Source: Streptomyces sp. NBC_01717
Lineage (GTDB): Bacteria > Actinomycetota > Actinomycetes > Streptomycetales > Streptomycetaceae
Assembly (NCBI RefSeq): GCF_036248255.1
Contig: NZ_CP109178.1
Coordinates: 8,809,001 to 8,873,000 of the forward strand
DNA length: 64,000 nucleotides
Reading direction: 5' to 3'
This document shows positions 50,704-59,076 of the stretch, in pieces (the first letter of the stretch is position 1; every line of letters begins with the position of its first letter). Made by a program: the position numbers and the translations under genes. Under the pieces are notes generated by a model, which did no database searches, was not told the origin of the DNA, and saw nothing but the letters and a program-made list of their open reading frames with translations.

Positions 50704-52146
50704 TCATACCCCGATACGGGCGACCAGCACACATGCGTCGTCCAGGCGCTCGGTACCACCGAACTCCTCGACGACCGTCCGTACGCAGTCCTGTGCCGTG
50801 CGCGCTTCGGCGAAGCGCGGTGCGAGCGCGAGCAGCGCCTCCGGGCCCGCCCCCCGGTCGCTGCGGCGGGTCAGTCCGTCTGTGTGCAGAACCAGCACAT
50901 CGCCGGGCAGCAGGGTCACCTCGTCCTGCTCGTACGCGACCGAGGAGGCGGCGCCGAGCAGCACCCCGTCCGGTGACGGCAGAGGTCGCCCCGCTCCGTT
51001 GCGGAACAGCAGCGGTGCGGGGTGGCCGGCCTGCGCCCAGGCGAGAGTTCCGGTCACGGGGTCGAAACGGCAGCACATCGCACTGCCGAGCGCGGGCTGC
51101 ACGGACGCTTCGAGCAATTGGTTCAGGTGACCCATCAGGGCGCCCGGCTCGATGCCCGCCACCGCCATCCCGCGCAGTGCACCCAGCAGCATCGCCATGG
51201 CCGAGGTGGCCGGGATACCGTGACCGGTCAGATCGCCGACCGTGAGCAGTGTCCTGCCGTCCGGCAGTTCCAGCGCGTCGTACCAGTCGCCGCCGATCAG
51301 ATCACTGGCATGCGACGGCAGGTAGCGGGCCGCGACATCCAGTGCGCCGGGTCCGCGCTGCGGGAGCAGCAGCGAGCCGCGCCATGCGGGAAGTACGGCC
51401 TCCTGGAGCTCGACCGCCATACGGCGCTCGGTCTGTGCCATGTGCTGCTGGCGCCGTAATGTGTCGCCGGTCTGGCGCACCACGCGCTGGCTGCGCCGCA
51501 GTTCGCTGACATCCCGTAGGACGGCCCACATGGAGGCGGTGCAGCCGTCTGCGTCGAGAACAGGTTCGCCCATCATGTGCAGGGTGCGCATCCGGCCGTC
51601 GGTCCGCACGATGCGGAACTCGCCGTCAATCGGCTTTCCGTCGACGAGACAGTCCGTCACCAGCGCGGTGAGCAGCGGCTGGTCCTCGGGGAACAGCACG
51701 GCCGGAAGTTCGTCGAGTGACAGCGGTCCCGCCTCCGGGGGCCGGCCGAAGATGTCGTACAGCTCCTCCGACCAACTGACCTCGTCGGTCAGCAGATTCC
51801 ACTCGGCGCTGCCCACCCGGCTCAGCAGCGCACCGGCCTGCGGTTCGCCGACGGTCTCCTGCCGCGCCCGCTCCGCGTCCTGTGCCGGTTGTTCCGCCGA
51901 CCCGGGCGGCGGGCCTTCCTTGAGCTGTCCGAGATGCGTGCCGAGATCGTCGAGATGATGAACCGCCAGCTCACAGAGCGCGCGCTGCCAGCGCAGCTGC
52001 GGATCGTCCTCGTCGACCAGCGCCGCGTCCCGCCGCACAGCATCCACATCTCCGCGCAGCCGACGGGTCCGGTTGATCAGCACCTCGACGGCATCGCGCT
52101 CGGGAGGCTGTGGTGCGGGGCGGTCCGCGGACAGATGGGACGGCAT
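50704..52146 (-). CDS. PAS domain-containing PP2C-type serine phosphatase (SpoIIE family)
   Basis: 480 residues. An N-terminal helical segment (about 1-100) precedes a PAS domain (about 105-225: LLSRVGSAEWNLLTDEVSWSEELYDIFGR, with FRIVRTDGRMRTLHMMGEPVLD). A short coiled linker (RRQQHMAQTERRMAVELQEAVLP) leads to the phosphatase (about 265-480). Metal-binding Asp residues lie in LIGGDWYDALEL, LTVGDLTGHG, VLHTDGLTRR and RLDDACVLVARIG. Such proteins dephosphorylate anti-sigma-factor antagonists and so control alternative sigma factors. The PAS ligand is unknown. ATG at 52146 has GGAG six bases upstream. No anti-sigma or antagonist gene is adjacent. Confidence 0.9.
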   Translation of the reverse strand: MPSHLSADRPAPQPPERDAVEVLINRTRRLRGDVDAVRRDAALVDEDDPQLRWQRALCELAVHHLDDLGTHLGQLKEGPPPGSAEQPAQDAERARQETVGEPQAGALLSRVGSAEWNLLTDEVSWSEELYDIFGRPPEAGPLSLDELPAVLFPEDQPLLTALVTDCLVDGKPIDGEFRIVRTDGRMRTLHMMGEPVLDADGCTASMWAVLRDVSELRRSQRVVRQTGDTLRRQQHMAQTERRMAVELQEAVLPAWRGSLLLPQRGPGALDVAARYLPSHASDLIGGDWYDALELPDGRTLLTVGDLTGHGIPATSAMAMLLGALRGMAVAGIEPGALMGHLNQLLEASVQPALGSAMCCRFDPVTGTLAWAQAGHPAPLLFRNGAGRPLPSPDGVLLGAASSVAYEQDEVTLLPGDVLVLHTDGLTRRSDRGAGPEALLALAPRFAEARTAQDCVRTVVEEFGGTERLDDACVLVARIGV

Positions 52147-52790
52147 CTCGTACTCCGATACAGGCGCGGCACAACCAGGTCTGAAAGGTGGACCGAACAC
52201 GACTGTGGCACAGGCTGAGGGAGCCCGTAAGTGGTTTGGCAACACTCGATGCGTTGTTGCTTCTGGCATATGCCACAGGCTGTGCAGAGTGCCGGTTCTT
52301 CGAACAGCCTTGCTCCACACGGCTGTTGATGCAAGTCATCCGGCGCGTGGGGCTCGCCGCGCGCCTGCGTGCGCCGCTCCCGTGCGGGCCACCGCATCTG
52401 ATCGGGGCATATGCGCCGGAGCCTCCGCCGCTGAGCTGACGCTCCGTCGGTCCGGGGTCCGGGCGCGCCGGGCTGCGGTCCAAGTCCGTCACGTGTTCAC
52501 GGCGGTGCTCGCGACGGTGGCCACGGCCTCGGGGTCGGCGAAGGGGTTCGAAGGCGGGGAGGTCGATGCCCGAATGGGATGCGCACGGTGGATCGTCCCG
52601 GTTCGTCGTGGGGCCGGGCCTTCGGTACCCGGTATCCGGTATCCAAGGCTGGATCGCGATTCCCATCCCTCCGGGCGGACGTCCGGGACGGGAATGCGGC
52701 CCGACCCTCTCGCGTTACAGCACCAGAACGAAAACGACACCCATTCCCACAAGGGTGGGATGGGGTCGGTGACAGTGTCCGGAGGTGCCC
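52147..52790. other. Long gene-free region upstream of rpmG
   Basis: About 640 bases without a convincing protein. It contains three 7-bp tandem copies GGTACCC-GGTATCC-GGTATCC (52624-52644) and, just before rpmG, a half-site GAAAACG and a near-perfect stem-loop (52739-52766). The phosphatase promoter must lie at the left end. Confidence 0.55.
52730..52766 (+). promoter_or_regulatory. Zur-like half-site and 12-bp leader hairpin before rpmG
   Basis: GAAAACG (52730-52736) matches one arm of actinobacterial Zur boxes, and the sequence four bases later, CCATTCC, is a poor second arm (5 of 7 to the perfect CGTTTTC). Overlapping it, ACCCATTCCCAC (52739-52750) and GTGGGATGGGGT (52755-52766) form an 11-of-12 stem with an AAGG loop, ending 24 bases before the rpmG ATG. 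Control by zinc is expected for these genes from the family; the exact site needs testing. Confidence 0.45.
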
Positions 52791-52955
52791 ATGGCACGCA
52801 GTGAATCCCGCCCCGTCGTCACTCTGAGGTCGACCGCCGGCACGGGACAGACCTATGTGACACGCAAGAGCCGCCGCAACGATCCCGACCGGCTGGTCCT
52901 GCGCAAGTTCGACCCCGCCGCCGGGCATCACGTCCTCTTCCGTGAGGAACGCTGA
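52791..52955 (+). CDS. rpmG: 50S ribosomal protein L33, zinc-independent (C-minus) form
   Basis: 54 residues: it begins [19 protein letters not shown] and continues with [21 protein letters not shown]. It lacks the two CxxC pairs of the zinc-binding L33 form, so it is the alternative copy made under zinc shortage. GGAGG lies five bases before the ATG. The next gene, L31 type B, starts 62 bases later on the same strand, giving the usual pair of zinc-sparing ribosomal proteins that release zinc by replacing the zinc-containing versions. Confidence 0.95.
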   Translation: MARSESRPVVTLRSTAGTGQTYVTRKSRRNDPDRLVLRKFDPAAGHHVLFREER

Positions 52956-53017
52956 CCCGTCGGCCATGGCCGACGGCGGCAGTCCTCCCCATCCATGACC
53001 TCGAGGAAGGAACGCAT

Positions 53018-53278
53018 ATGAAGCCCCGCATCCACCCCGTCTCCCACCAGGTCGTCTTCCGCGACCGCGCCGCGGGGGTCGCCTTCCTGACCCGTTCGAC
53101 CGCTGACGCGGATCAGCGCGTGGAATGGGAGGACGGCAACAGCTACCCCGTCATCGATGTGGAGACCTCGTCCGCGAGCCATCCGTTCTATACCGGGACC
53201 AACCGGGTGGTGGACACCGCCGGACGAATCGAGCAGTTCCGGCGCCGTTACGGAACGACGGCGGCCGCCGGACACTGA
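53018..53278 (+). CDS. rpmE2: 50S ribosomal protein L31 type B (zinc-independent)
   Basis: 86 residues, longer than the zinc-binding type A form and without its CxxC motif. It begins [20 protein letters not shown] and has the type B signatures [25 protein letters not shown] and [19 protein letters not shown] precedes the ATG. It binds the central protuberance of the 50S subunit in place of L31A when zinc is scarce (known for the family). Probably cotranscribed with rpmG. Confidence 0.97.
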   Translation: MKPRIHPVSHQVVFRDRAAGVAFLTRSTADADQRVEWEDGNSYPVIDVETSSASHPFYTGTNRVVDTAGRIEQFRRRYGTTAAAGH

Positions 53279-53387
53279 TGTCCCGTGCGACGCGTCACAG
53301 TCGACGGTGTCGATTTCGGGGAACAGGGTGCGATGGTTTATCGTTCACCTACGTGTGGATGACGCGCTGAGCGCCCGCACCCAAGCT

Positions 53388-53420
53388 GCCCCGGCTGGTT
53401 TCCCCCGATCCGGCCGGGGC
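53388..53420. terminator. Hairpin between rpmE2 and DUF1275 genes
   Basis: GCCCCGGC (53388-53395) and GCCGGGGC (53413-53420) form a perfect 8-bp stem with a 17-base loop between converging genes. TT follows on the plus strand and AA precedes it. Confidence 0.6.
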
Positions 53421-53441
53421 TTCTCGCTGTCCGCTCGTTCC

Positions 53442-54119
53442 TCACCCCCGGGACGGTCGCCCCGGCACCAGCTCGGCGAGCAGGGCTCCCGCCGCCAGCG
53501 CCGCAGTGACCCAGGCAGCGGCGCCCGGCCAGACCCGGACCGTCAACGCAGTCGCCGTCGCACCCACCACGACAGCGATCAGCCGGCCCATCACCCAGCC
53601 GTCCTCGCCGCGCAGGGATCGCAGTGCCACCCGCCCGACAAGCGACGTCAGCGTGCCGGTGAAGTAGTTGGTCGGCGTTGCGCGGATCCGGCCCTGAATC
53701 CCCATCGCCACGGAGATCACTGCCAACAGCCCGAGCCGGTCCCCGTCGGACGTGATCAGCTCCAGCCCCCACAGCACGGCGCCTGCCGTGAGCAGCACCA
53801 CCTCGACCAGCAGCATCATCGGCAGCCGCCACCGCAGCCCCTCACCCATCCACGCGCCGCACGCGACCCCGCAGCCGTACGCAACGAGCGCGGTGACGAC
53901 TCGCAGTGCCACCCCGTGCTCGCCGACACCGGCGGCGGAGCCGCCCAGCAGCACGAGATTGCCGGTCATCACCCCGGCGAACACCTGGCCGAGACTGAGG
54001 AAGGCGAACGCATCCGCGGCCCCGGACGCGGCGGACAGAAGTATCAGCGCCCACTCGCCCCATGGATCGCGTGCGGGATCCGCGCTGAACCGGCCGGTGG
54101 GCACCGTAGGAGTGGACAC
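53442..54119 (-). CDS. DUF1275 (YoaK-type) membrane protein
   Basis: 225 residues with about six membrane helices (ALILLSAASGAADAFAFLSLGQVFAGVMTGNLVLLG is the family's opening; GIQGRIRATPTNYFTGTLTSLVGR is its second signature). DUF1275 proteins are integral membrane proteins of unknown function, sometimes linked to stress. Starts GTG at 54119. Single gene, convergent with rpmE2. No operon partners. Confidence 0.88.
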   Translation of the reverse strand: MSTPTVPTGRFSADPARDPWGEWALILLSAASGAADAFAFLSLGQVFAGVMTGNLVLLGGSAAGVGEHGVALRVVTALVAYGCGVACGAWMGEGLRWRLPMMLLVEVVLLTAGAVLWGLELITSDGDRLGLLAVISVAMGIQGRIRATPTNYFTGTLTSLVGRVALRSLRGEDGWVMGRLIAVVVGATATALTVRVWPGAAAWVTAALAAGALLAELVPGRPSRG

Positions 54120-54515
54120 GCTGCCACCCTAGGGTTCCACTCGGTGAACCGACAGATGCGTTACGCGTGACGCCACAACTTCGGCGACGTCGGTGGATGC
54201 ACGGGCGCCGCGGGGTGCCCCGTCCGACGGGGCCGGCTGGACCCTTCCGACTCGCTCGGCAAGGTCCGGGGGCGAGGACGGGGTTGCGAGGACGACGTCG
54301 TCGCCGACGCCGCCCCCGCCGGCCGGCGGGCGGACCTCGAGGACCAGGAGCCGAACCGATCCGGCTGCGGAACGGCGCCTGCCGCCGTCATGACCCTCTT
54401 CCCGGCGGATCTGCCGCGTACGGCTCCGTACGCGGCTACGCCGAGAGCGGCTCGGCGCAGACGACGAACCGGTGCCCGCGCTGCGCCGTGACCTCGTCGG
54501 ACCCACCCGCCTCCG
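54120..54515. other. About 400 bases without a supportable gene
   Basis: Several frames are open here, as expected at this GC content, but their translations are Arg/Pro/Ser-rich and match no family known to me. A minus-strand frame with VRLLVLEVRPPAG and DDVVLATPSSPPDLAERV is the most protein-like, but it has no clear start. Nothing is called. Confidence 0.4.
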
Positions 54516-55580
54516 TCAACCCGCCGCGCGCGGCACGACCGTCGAGAGCACCTGAGTCAGCGCATGCCAGTCCGCGGTGATGATGCTCGCGTGCCGTCCC
54601 GCCAACAGGGCGAGTCGGTCGAGGGCCTGAGCCTGTGTCGGGCTCGTGCCGTCGATGGCGGGCGCCACATTGTGGGCGTCGGTCATCACGACGAGATACT
54701 GGTTCCGGGCGTACCACCCCGTGTCGATGGACCCACCGGCGTACGTGGCCGCGTCCCCGTCGAAGACCACGAACCACGGCCGGATGCCCGCGTCCGTGTA
54801 GCGCCCTCTCGGGTCACCGGCCTCGGCCCGGTGCACGGCGGGGAAGGCGGCCGCGTCCCCCAGCCGTCCGGCCGCCGCGAGATCGCGCAGATGAGTGGCG
54901 TACTCCCGGTCGGTCCACAGCGTGTCGGCGGGGTTGCCCTCTTCGACGGTCCCGGGTATCAGCTCCACGACGAAGCGCCCGGCGAGCGCGGACCGGGCGG
55001 GCCAGCCGCCGGCCCTTACCGCCTCGTCGAGCGTGGCGTGGTCACCGGCCAGATCGGCGGGCCGGAACAGTGCGCTGCCGAGCTTGTCGGACAGCAGCGC
55101 GTCCAGCTGGGCGGGGCCCCGGCCGTTGTTGGCCTGGAAACCGTCCTTTAGTTCGAGCTTCAGCACCACCGGCCGGTGTCCGGGGTGTGCGTCGTGCCAG
55201 GCCCTGATGTCCGCGAGACAACCGGCCAGATTCTGGTTGCGCGCCTTGGTGCGCAGCTGGCTCGCATTCGCGGCGTTCTCGCAGTTGTTGTCGTTGCCGA
55301 TCGGATTGCTGTGCGAGACCCGCCAGGAACTGCCGAAGACATTGGTCCACACATCGAGCTCGAGAAGCGCCGCACCGGAGTCGAGTGCGTCGGCGAAGTA
55401 GGGATAGGTGCCCTTCTCGTACGCGTTGTGCACACCGACACCGGTGGTCGCCGAGTAGGCGGACTCACCCGTGTCGGCCGATCGGGCAGATCCGGCAGTC
55501 AGTCCGACAGCGAGCAGACCGGCCGCCGCGGTCGTCAGCCCTCGACGCCATCCGTGTCCCATGTGCCGTCCGTCTCCCAT
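54516..55580 (-). CDS. Secreted phosphoinositide phospholipase C-like protein (Ca-dependent PI-PLC C1 type)
   Basis: 354 residues with a signal peptide (RRGLTTAAAGLLAVGLTAGSARSA). The TIM-barrel begins GVGVHNAYEKGTYPYFADALDSGAALLELDVWTNV, with a catalytic His (VHNAY) and a metal-binding Glu/Asp pair (LELDVW). A second His follows in WRVSHSNPIGNDNNC, and HRPVVLKLELKDGF completes the active site. These fit bacterial Ca-dependent phosphoinositide phospholipase C relatives. It would cleave phosphodiester lipids or glycerophosphodiesters outside the cell. ATG at 55580 is used; ATGs at 55595 and 55562 are alternatives. Monocistronic. Confidence 0.85.
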   Translation of the reverse strand: MGDGRHMGHGWRRGLTTAAAGLLAVGLTAGSARSADTGESAYSATTGVGVHNAYEKGTYPYFADALDSGAALLELDVWTNVFGSSWRVSHSNPIGNDNNCENAANASQLRTKARNQNLAGCLADIRAWHDAHPGHRPVVLKLELKDGFQANNGRGPAQLDALLSDKLGSALFRPADLAGDHATLDEAVRAGGWPARSALAGRFVVELIPGTVEEGNPADTLWTDREYATHLRDLAAAGRLGDAAAFPAVHRAEAGDPRGRYTDAGIRPWFVVFDGDAATYAGGSIDTGWYARNQYLVVMTDAHNVAPAIDGTSPTQAQALDRLALLAGRHASIITADWHALTQVLSTVVPRAAG

Positions 55581-56051
55581 GACCCTCACCCTCATCGTTG
55601 ATGCGAACGCGTCAAACGACAGGCACGATAAGAGAGTTGGGTGACGGGCAGGGGTACGGAAACCGGCCGTTCGGGTCCGACCGCGACGACAGGTCGTCAT
55701 GCCGGCCCTACGGACCGGGTGCTGGGTGGAGCGGCGGACCACGACGGGACCTGAACCGCTCGCGGTCGTTACCGATCCGTGGCCCGGGTGCGGGGGCCGG
55801 ATGTGGCCCCGGAAGTCCCACCGGGCCGGGGGCGCTGATCCGCGTTCTCAGCGGCCGGGACGAACGCATCGCGACCTGATGGGTCGACACGACCTCGTGC
55901 GCACCGGGCCGGACGCCACCCTCACCCGGTCGGCCGGGTGTATCGGCCCCGATCGGCCCGTGACCGATTGCGGGCCGGTTTCCGAGGGCTCAGCGTGGGG
56001 TGATGACGTGTGTGCCGATGGCGCACATGTCACCCGCCGAGGAGGAGCGAG
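55581..56051. other. Gene-free divergent region before DUF4389 gene
   Basis: About 470 bases with no recognisable protein. It includes the signal-free 5' side of the phospholipase gene and the promoter of the DUF4389 gene. GC-rich runs with imperfect CGGCCC/GGGCCG repeats are present near 55930-55980 but show no clear symmetry. Confidence 0.45.
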
Positions 56052-56825
56052 ATGGCTGACGCCCAGTGGACGGGCCCCAGGGGAGCGGACCTCGGCGAAT
56101 GGCTGCCCGTCCTGGACCTCGTCGAGCCGCCGGGACAACGGCGACTCACCGTCCTGTTGCGACTCCTACTGCTGATCCCGCACTTCATCGTGTTGTTCTT
56201 CCTCCACGTCGCGGCCTTCTTCACCGTCATCGTGGGATGGTTCGCCGCCCTGGTCCTGGGGCGGCTGCCCGAGCCGGTCTTCCGCTTCCTCGCCGGATAT
56301 CTCGGCTACGGGATGCGGGTCGGCGCGAGTGCGATGCTGCTGATCGACCGCTATCCGCCGTTCACGCTGACCCCGCCGACGGACTATCCGGTCCAGATCG
56401 AGGTACGACCGACGGAGCTCAACCGGGCGGCCGTCTTCTTCCGGCTGTTCCTGCTGATTCCGGCGGCTGTTGTGCAGGGCCTCGCCTCGTCGGGCTGGTG
56501 GGCCCTGTCCTTCATCTGGTGGCTGATCACGCTCATCCTGGGGCGCATGCCCCGTCCCCTCTTCGAGGCCTCGGCCGCCACACTCCGCTACAGCATGCGC
56601 TTCTCCGCCTACTTCATGATGCTCACGCCCGCCTACCCCAAGGGGTTCTTCGGGGACGACGCCCTGTCCGTACCGGAGCAGCAGACACGTTCTGCCACCC
56701 GGCCGCTGGTCATGAGCGGCGCAGGGAAGGCCCTGCTGATCCTGTTTCTGATCATCGGAGTGGCCACCGACATCAGCACATCCACGACGACCACATGGAC
56801 ATCGGACACCGCCGAAAACTGGTGA
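56052..56825 (+). CDS. DUF4389 membrane protein
   Basis: 257 residues, built from two copies of a short membrane unit: LTVLLRLLLLIPHFIVLFFLHVAAFFTVIVGWFAALVLGRLP, and AAVFFRLFLLIPAAVVQGLASSGWWALSFIWWLITLILGRMP. Each is followed by a FRFLAGYLGYGMR / FEASAATLRYSMRF segment and YPPF/YPKGFF. A last helix (ALLILFLIIGVATDI) lies near the C-terminus. This repeat is the DUF4389 pattern; the function is unknown. GAGGAGGAG precedes the ATG. No linked partner genes. Confidence 0.87.
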   Translation: MADAQWTGPRGADLGEWLPVLDLVEPPGQRRLTVLLRLLLLIPHFIVLFFLHVAAFFTVIVGWFAALVLGRLPEPVFRFLAGYLGYGMRVGASAMLLIDRYPPFTLTPPTDYPVQIEVRPTELNRAAVFFRLFLLIPAAVVQGLASSGWWALSFIWWLITLILGRMPRPLFEASAATLRYSMRFSAYFMMLTPAYPKGFFGDDALSVPEQQTRSATRPLVMSGAGKALLILFLIIGVATDISTSTTTTWTSDTAENW

Positions 56826-56867
56826 AGGGCCTGGCGCGGACTTCCGGCCAACAGGCATGATCATGCG

Positions 56868-57383
56868 ATGACTTGGACAGCACCTGAAGCGAAGCGCACC
56901 CCCGGCTCCTTGGTCGCCGACGAGCGGGAGATGCTCACGGGATATCTAGGCTGGTTCCGCGGCACGCTGCTGCAGAAGTGCGCCGGCCTGACCGGTGAAC
57001 AGCTCGCCGCAAGGACCGTTCCGCCGTCCAACCTCACCCTTCTCGGGCTGCTCCGCCATATGGCGAAGGTCGAACGCACCTGGTTCCGGGAGCGATTCGC
57101 CGGACAGCCGCTGGACCCGATGTACGACCCGTCCCGGGGCAAGGACGCGGACTTCGAGGACCTGGACCCTGCCCATGCGGCCGACGACTATGCGCGCCTG
57201 GTCGAGGAGTGCCGCCTCGCGGACGCCGTCATCGCCGACGCGTCGCTCGACGACACCTTCACACATGGCGGCGAGGTCTTCTCACTGCGCCTGGTGCATG
57301 TCCACATGATCGGGGAGTACGCGCGTCACATCGGCCACGCCGACCTGGTGCGCGAACGCCTCGACGGGGTGACGGGGGACTGA
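56868..57383 (+). CDS. DinB/DUF664-family protein
   Basis: 171 residues, a four-helix bundle of the DinB-like superfamily. Candidate metal ligands are His in LGLLRHMAKVER and in VHVHMIGEYARHIGHAD, the usual three-His arrangement. In actinobacteria the superfamily includes mycothiol-dependent enzymes, so a thiol-transferase or maleylpyruvate-isomerase-like role is possible but not shown. The ATG at 56868 lies 42 bases after the DUF4389 stop. The pair may be cotranscribed. Confidence 0.85.
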   Translation: MTWTAPEAKRTPGSLVADEREMLTGYLGWFRGTLLQKCAGLTGEQLAARTVPPSNLTLLGLLRHMAKVERTWFRERFAGQPLDPMYDPSRGKDADFEDLDPAHAADDYARLVEECRLADAVIADASLDDTFTHGGEVFSLRLVHVHMIGEYARHIGHADLVRERLDGVTGD

Positions 57384-57384
57384 G

Positions 57385-57453
57385 CGGCCACCCCGTCGCT
57401 GTTCCCGCTTCCCGCACACGCCGGGGGCCGTGGCCGCGCCCGACGGGTGGCCG
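57385..57453. terminator. Bidirectional stem-loop between DinB-like and potassium-channel genes
   Basis: CGGCCACCCCGTCG (57385-57398) pairs with CGACGGGTGGCCG (57441-57453) through 13 pairs and one bulged C; the 42-base loop can itself fold. It lies between converging stop codons. Confidence 0.6.
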
Positions 57454-57468
57454 GCTGACCGTCGGCAC

Positions 57469-57957
57469 CTATCGTTCGCCGTTTCTCTCGAGCAGCCGTT
57501 CCACACGGTCGAATCTCTCGTGCAGCGCTCGAAGCTCGGAGTCGAACACTTCCTCGCCGTGCCGGGCATAGCGGCGAACAGCCCTGCCCACATGCTGGGC
57601 ATCCTGCTCGGCCCGGCCGACGAACCACGTGGCGATGGACGCGGTGACCATGCCGAAGGTGGTGATACCGGCCAGCATCATGACGGAGGCGATCACCCGC
57701 CCCCATGCGGTCACCGGGTACAGATCCCCGTACCCGACCGTCGTCGCGGTCTCGATGGCCCACCAGACGGCTTTGGGGAACGAGGTGATGTTCGCGCCGG
57801 GCGCGCCCTCCTCGGCGGGAACGACCAATGCTGCCCCGGCCAGCAGGACCGCGGCCGTGGCCGCCGACACCGACAGTGCGGCCCGGGCATGAAAGGTGCG
57901 CCACCACCGGTTGGTCAGCAGACGACCGAGCAGAAGCGCGAAGAACGATTGCTGCAC
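57469..57957 (-). CDS. Two-transmembrane potassium channel (KcsA-like)
   Basis: 162 residues. TM1 (ALSVSAATAAVLLAGAALVV, about 27-46) is followed by a pore helix and selectivity filter AIETATTVGYGDLYP (67-81, with TVGYGD exactly conserved) and TM2 (VIASVMMLAGITTFGMVTASIA, 88-109). The cytoplasmic tail (AVRRYARHGEEVFDSELRALHERFDRVERLLERNGE) is a probable coiled coil, as in KcsA. It would form a tetrameric K+ channel in the cell membrane. The arrangement and length match S. lividans KcsA (160 residues). Confidence 0.93.
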   Translation of the reverse strand: MQQSFFALLLGRLLTNRWWRTFHARAALSVSAATAAVLLAGAALVVPAEEGAPGANITSFPKAVWWAIETATTVGYGDLYPVTAWGRVIASVMMLAGITTFGMVTASIATWFVGRAEQDAQHVGRAVRRYARHGEEVFDSELRALHERFDRVERLLERNGER

Positions 57958-58283
57958 GGGCAGAAACCCCCGGGGCTCCAGGCAGAGAGAAGAGTGAGGG
58001 CGACGCTACCGTCGAACGGTCCTGGTGAGCGCCCTGACACACGCCGGTCCGGGCCAGGAAATCGCGTCCCTGCTCCTCGTTACGGAACCGGCGTGACCGG
58101 GCCCATTCCGAGCCTTTCTCGGCTGCTGCGGCACTGGGCGCCGCCCCCGGGAACACGCCCGCCCGATCGCTCGGACTCGGCCGAACTGCCGCCTGGCCGA
58201 CGCCTCGGAAGACTTGTGGACGAGCGGTGGCCCTCCCTGCTTCGCCGCCCGGCGCGCCCGCCCGTTTGCCCAGTTGCCCCGGC
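57958..58283. other. Short gene-free stretch
   Basis: About 325 bases, holding the promoter of the potassium-channel gene (minus strand) and the region after the dihydrofolate-reductase-like gene. No gene, strong hairpin or repeat was recognised. Confidence 0.45.
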
Positions 58284-58880
58284 CTATCCGGCGGCGACCG
58301 GCCGGTAGGTGCACACCTGCACGCCCGTCCCGCTGGTGACCGTGGAGACCAGTTCCAGCGCGCGCTGCGCACCGTCGTCGGGGAAGATCGTCTTGCCGCC
58401 ACCGAGGATCACCGGCATGAGCATGAGCCGAAGCTCGTCGACCAGGTCCTCGTGCAGGAGGGTGCGCACGAGCGTGGGGCTCCCCATGACCAACAGGTCG
58501 CCTCCGTCGGTGTCGTGCAGCTCCCGGATGCGGGCGACCGCCTCGTCGCCTGAGATGCGCGTGGTGTTGACCCACGCCAGCTTGTCGTCGCCCAGGGTCG
58601 CGGACACGACGTACTTCGGGATGGCGTTCATCCGGTCGGCGAACGGGTCACCGGCTCGCTCGGGCCACGCCGCTGCCATCGTCTGCCAGGTGCGGCGCCC
58701 GAACAGCAGCGCCTCCGCCTTGGTCAATGCGTCGTCGAAGGCGCCGCCCACCACCTCCGGATCGAAGAACGGGTGCGACCAGCCTCCGTGGGCGAAGCCG
58801 CCGTCCGTGTCCTCGTCGGGTCCGCCCGGGGCCTGCACGACGCCGTCCAAGCTCATGAACTCACTGATCACGATGCGCAT
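58284..58880 (-). CDS. Dihydrofolate reductase/RibD C-terminal-domain family protein
   Basis: 198 residues: MRIVISEFMSLDGVVQAPGG at the start, then ALLFGRRTWQTMAAAWPERAGDPFADRMN, KYVVSATLGDDKLAWVNTTRIS, GGDLLVMGSPTLVRTLLHEDLVDELRLMLMPVILGGGKTIFPD and a C-terminal beta strand. This is the YyaP/YwjB-type DHFR fold binding NADPH. These are common in Streptomyces and have unknown substrates; true folate or riboflavin function is unlikely. GGGAGCG precedes the ATG. Confidence 0.9.
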   Translation of the reverse strand: MRIVISEFMSLDGVVQAPGGPDEDTDGGFAHGGWSHPFFDPEVVGGAFDDALTKAEALLFGRRTWQTMAAAWPERAGDPFADRMNAIPKYVVSATLGDDKLAWVNTTRISGDEAVARIRELHDTDGGDLLVMGSPTLVRTLLHEDLVDELRLMLMPVILGGGKTIFPDDGAQRALELVSTVTSGTGVQVCTYRPVAAG

Positions 58881-59076
58881 GGGCTCGCTCCCTTTCGGTG
58901 TTCGGGTGTACGGCAATGGAGACTGTCGCGCCGCCCGAAAATCATCGCGCGCGTTCGGTATCGGCGTGTGACGACTCCACGTACACGTGGGCACTGCCCG
59001 GGTCGGCACTCCGGCGGGCCCGTCTCGACCGTGGTGAGCGAGAGGCGGCGGAAGCGTCCGGATCTCGCCGGCCGCA

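Noticed and set aside
52188..52439. Plus-strand ORF with several Cys residues upstream of rpmG
   Set aside because: No ribosome site, overlaps the phosphatase promoter region, and no recognisable fold.
54129..54506. Minus-strand ORF between DUF1275 and phospholipase genes
   Set aside because: Some protein-like stretches, but no plausible start site and no family; evidence is insufficient to call it.
55975..56005. Possible sigma-B-type promoter before the DUF4389 gene
   Set aside because: GTTT is followed at suitable distance by GGGGTG rather than GGGTAC/T, so the match is too weak.
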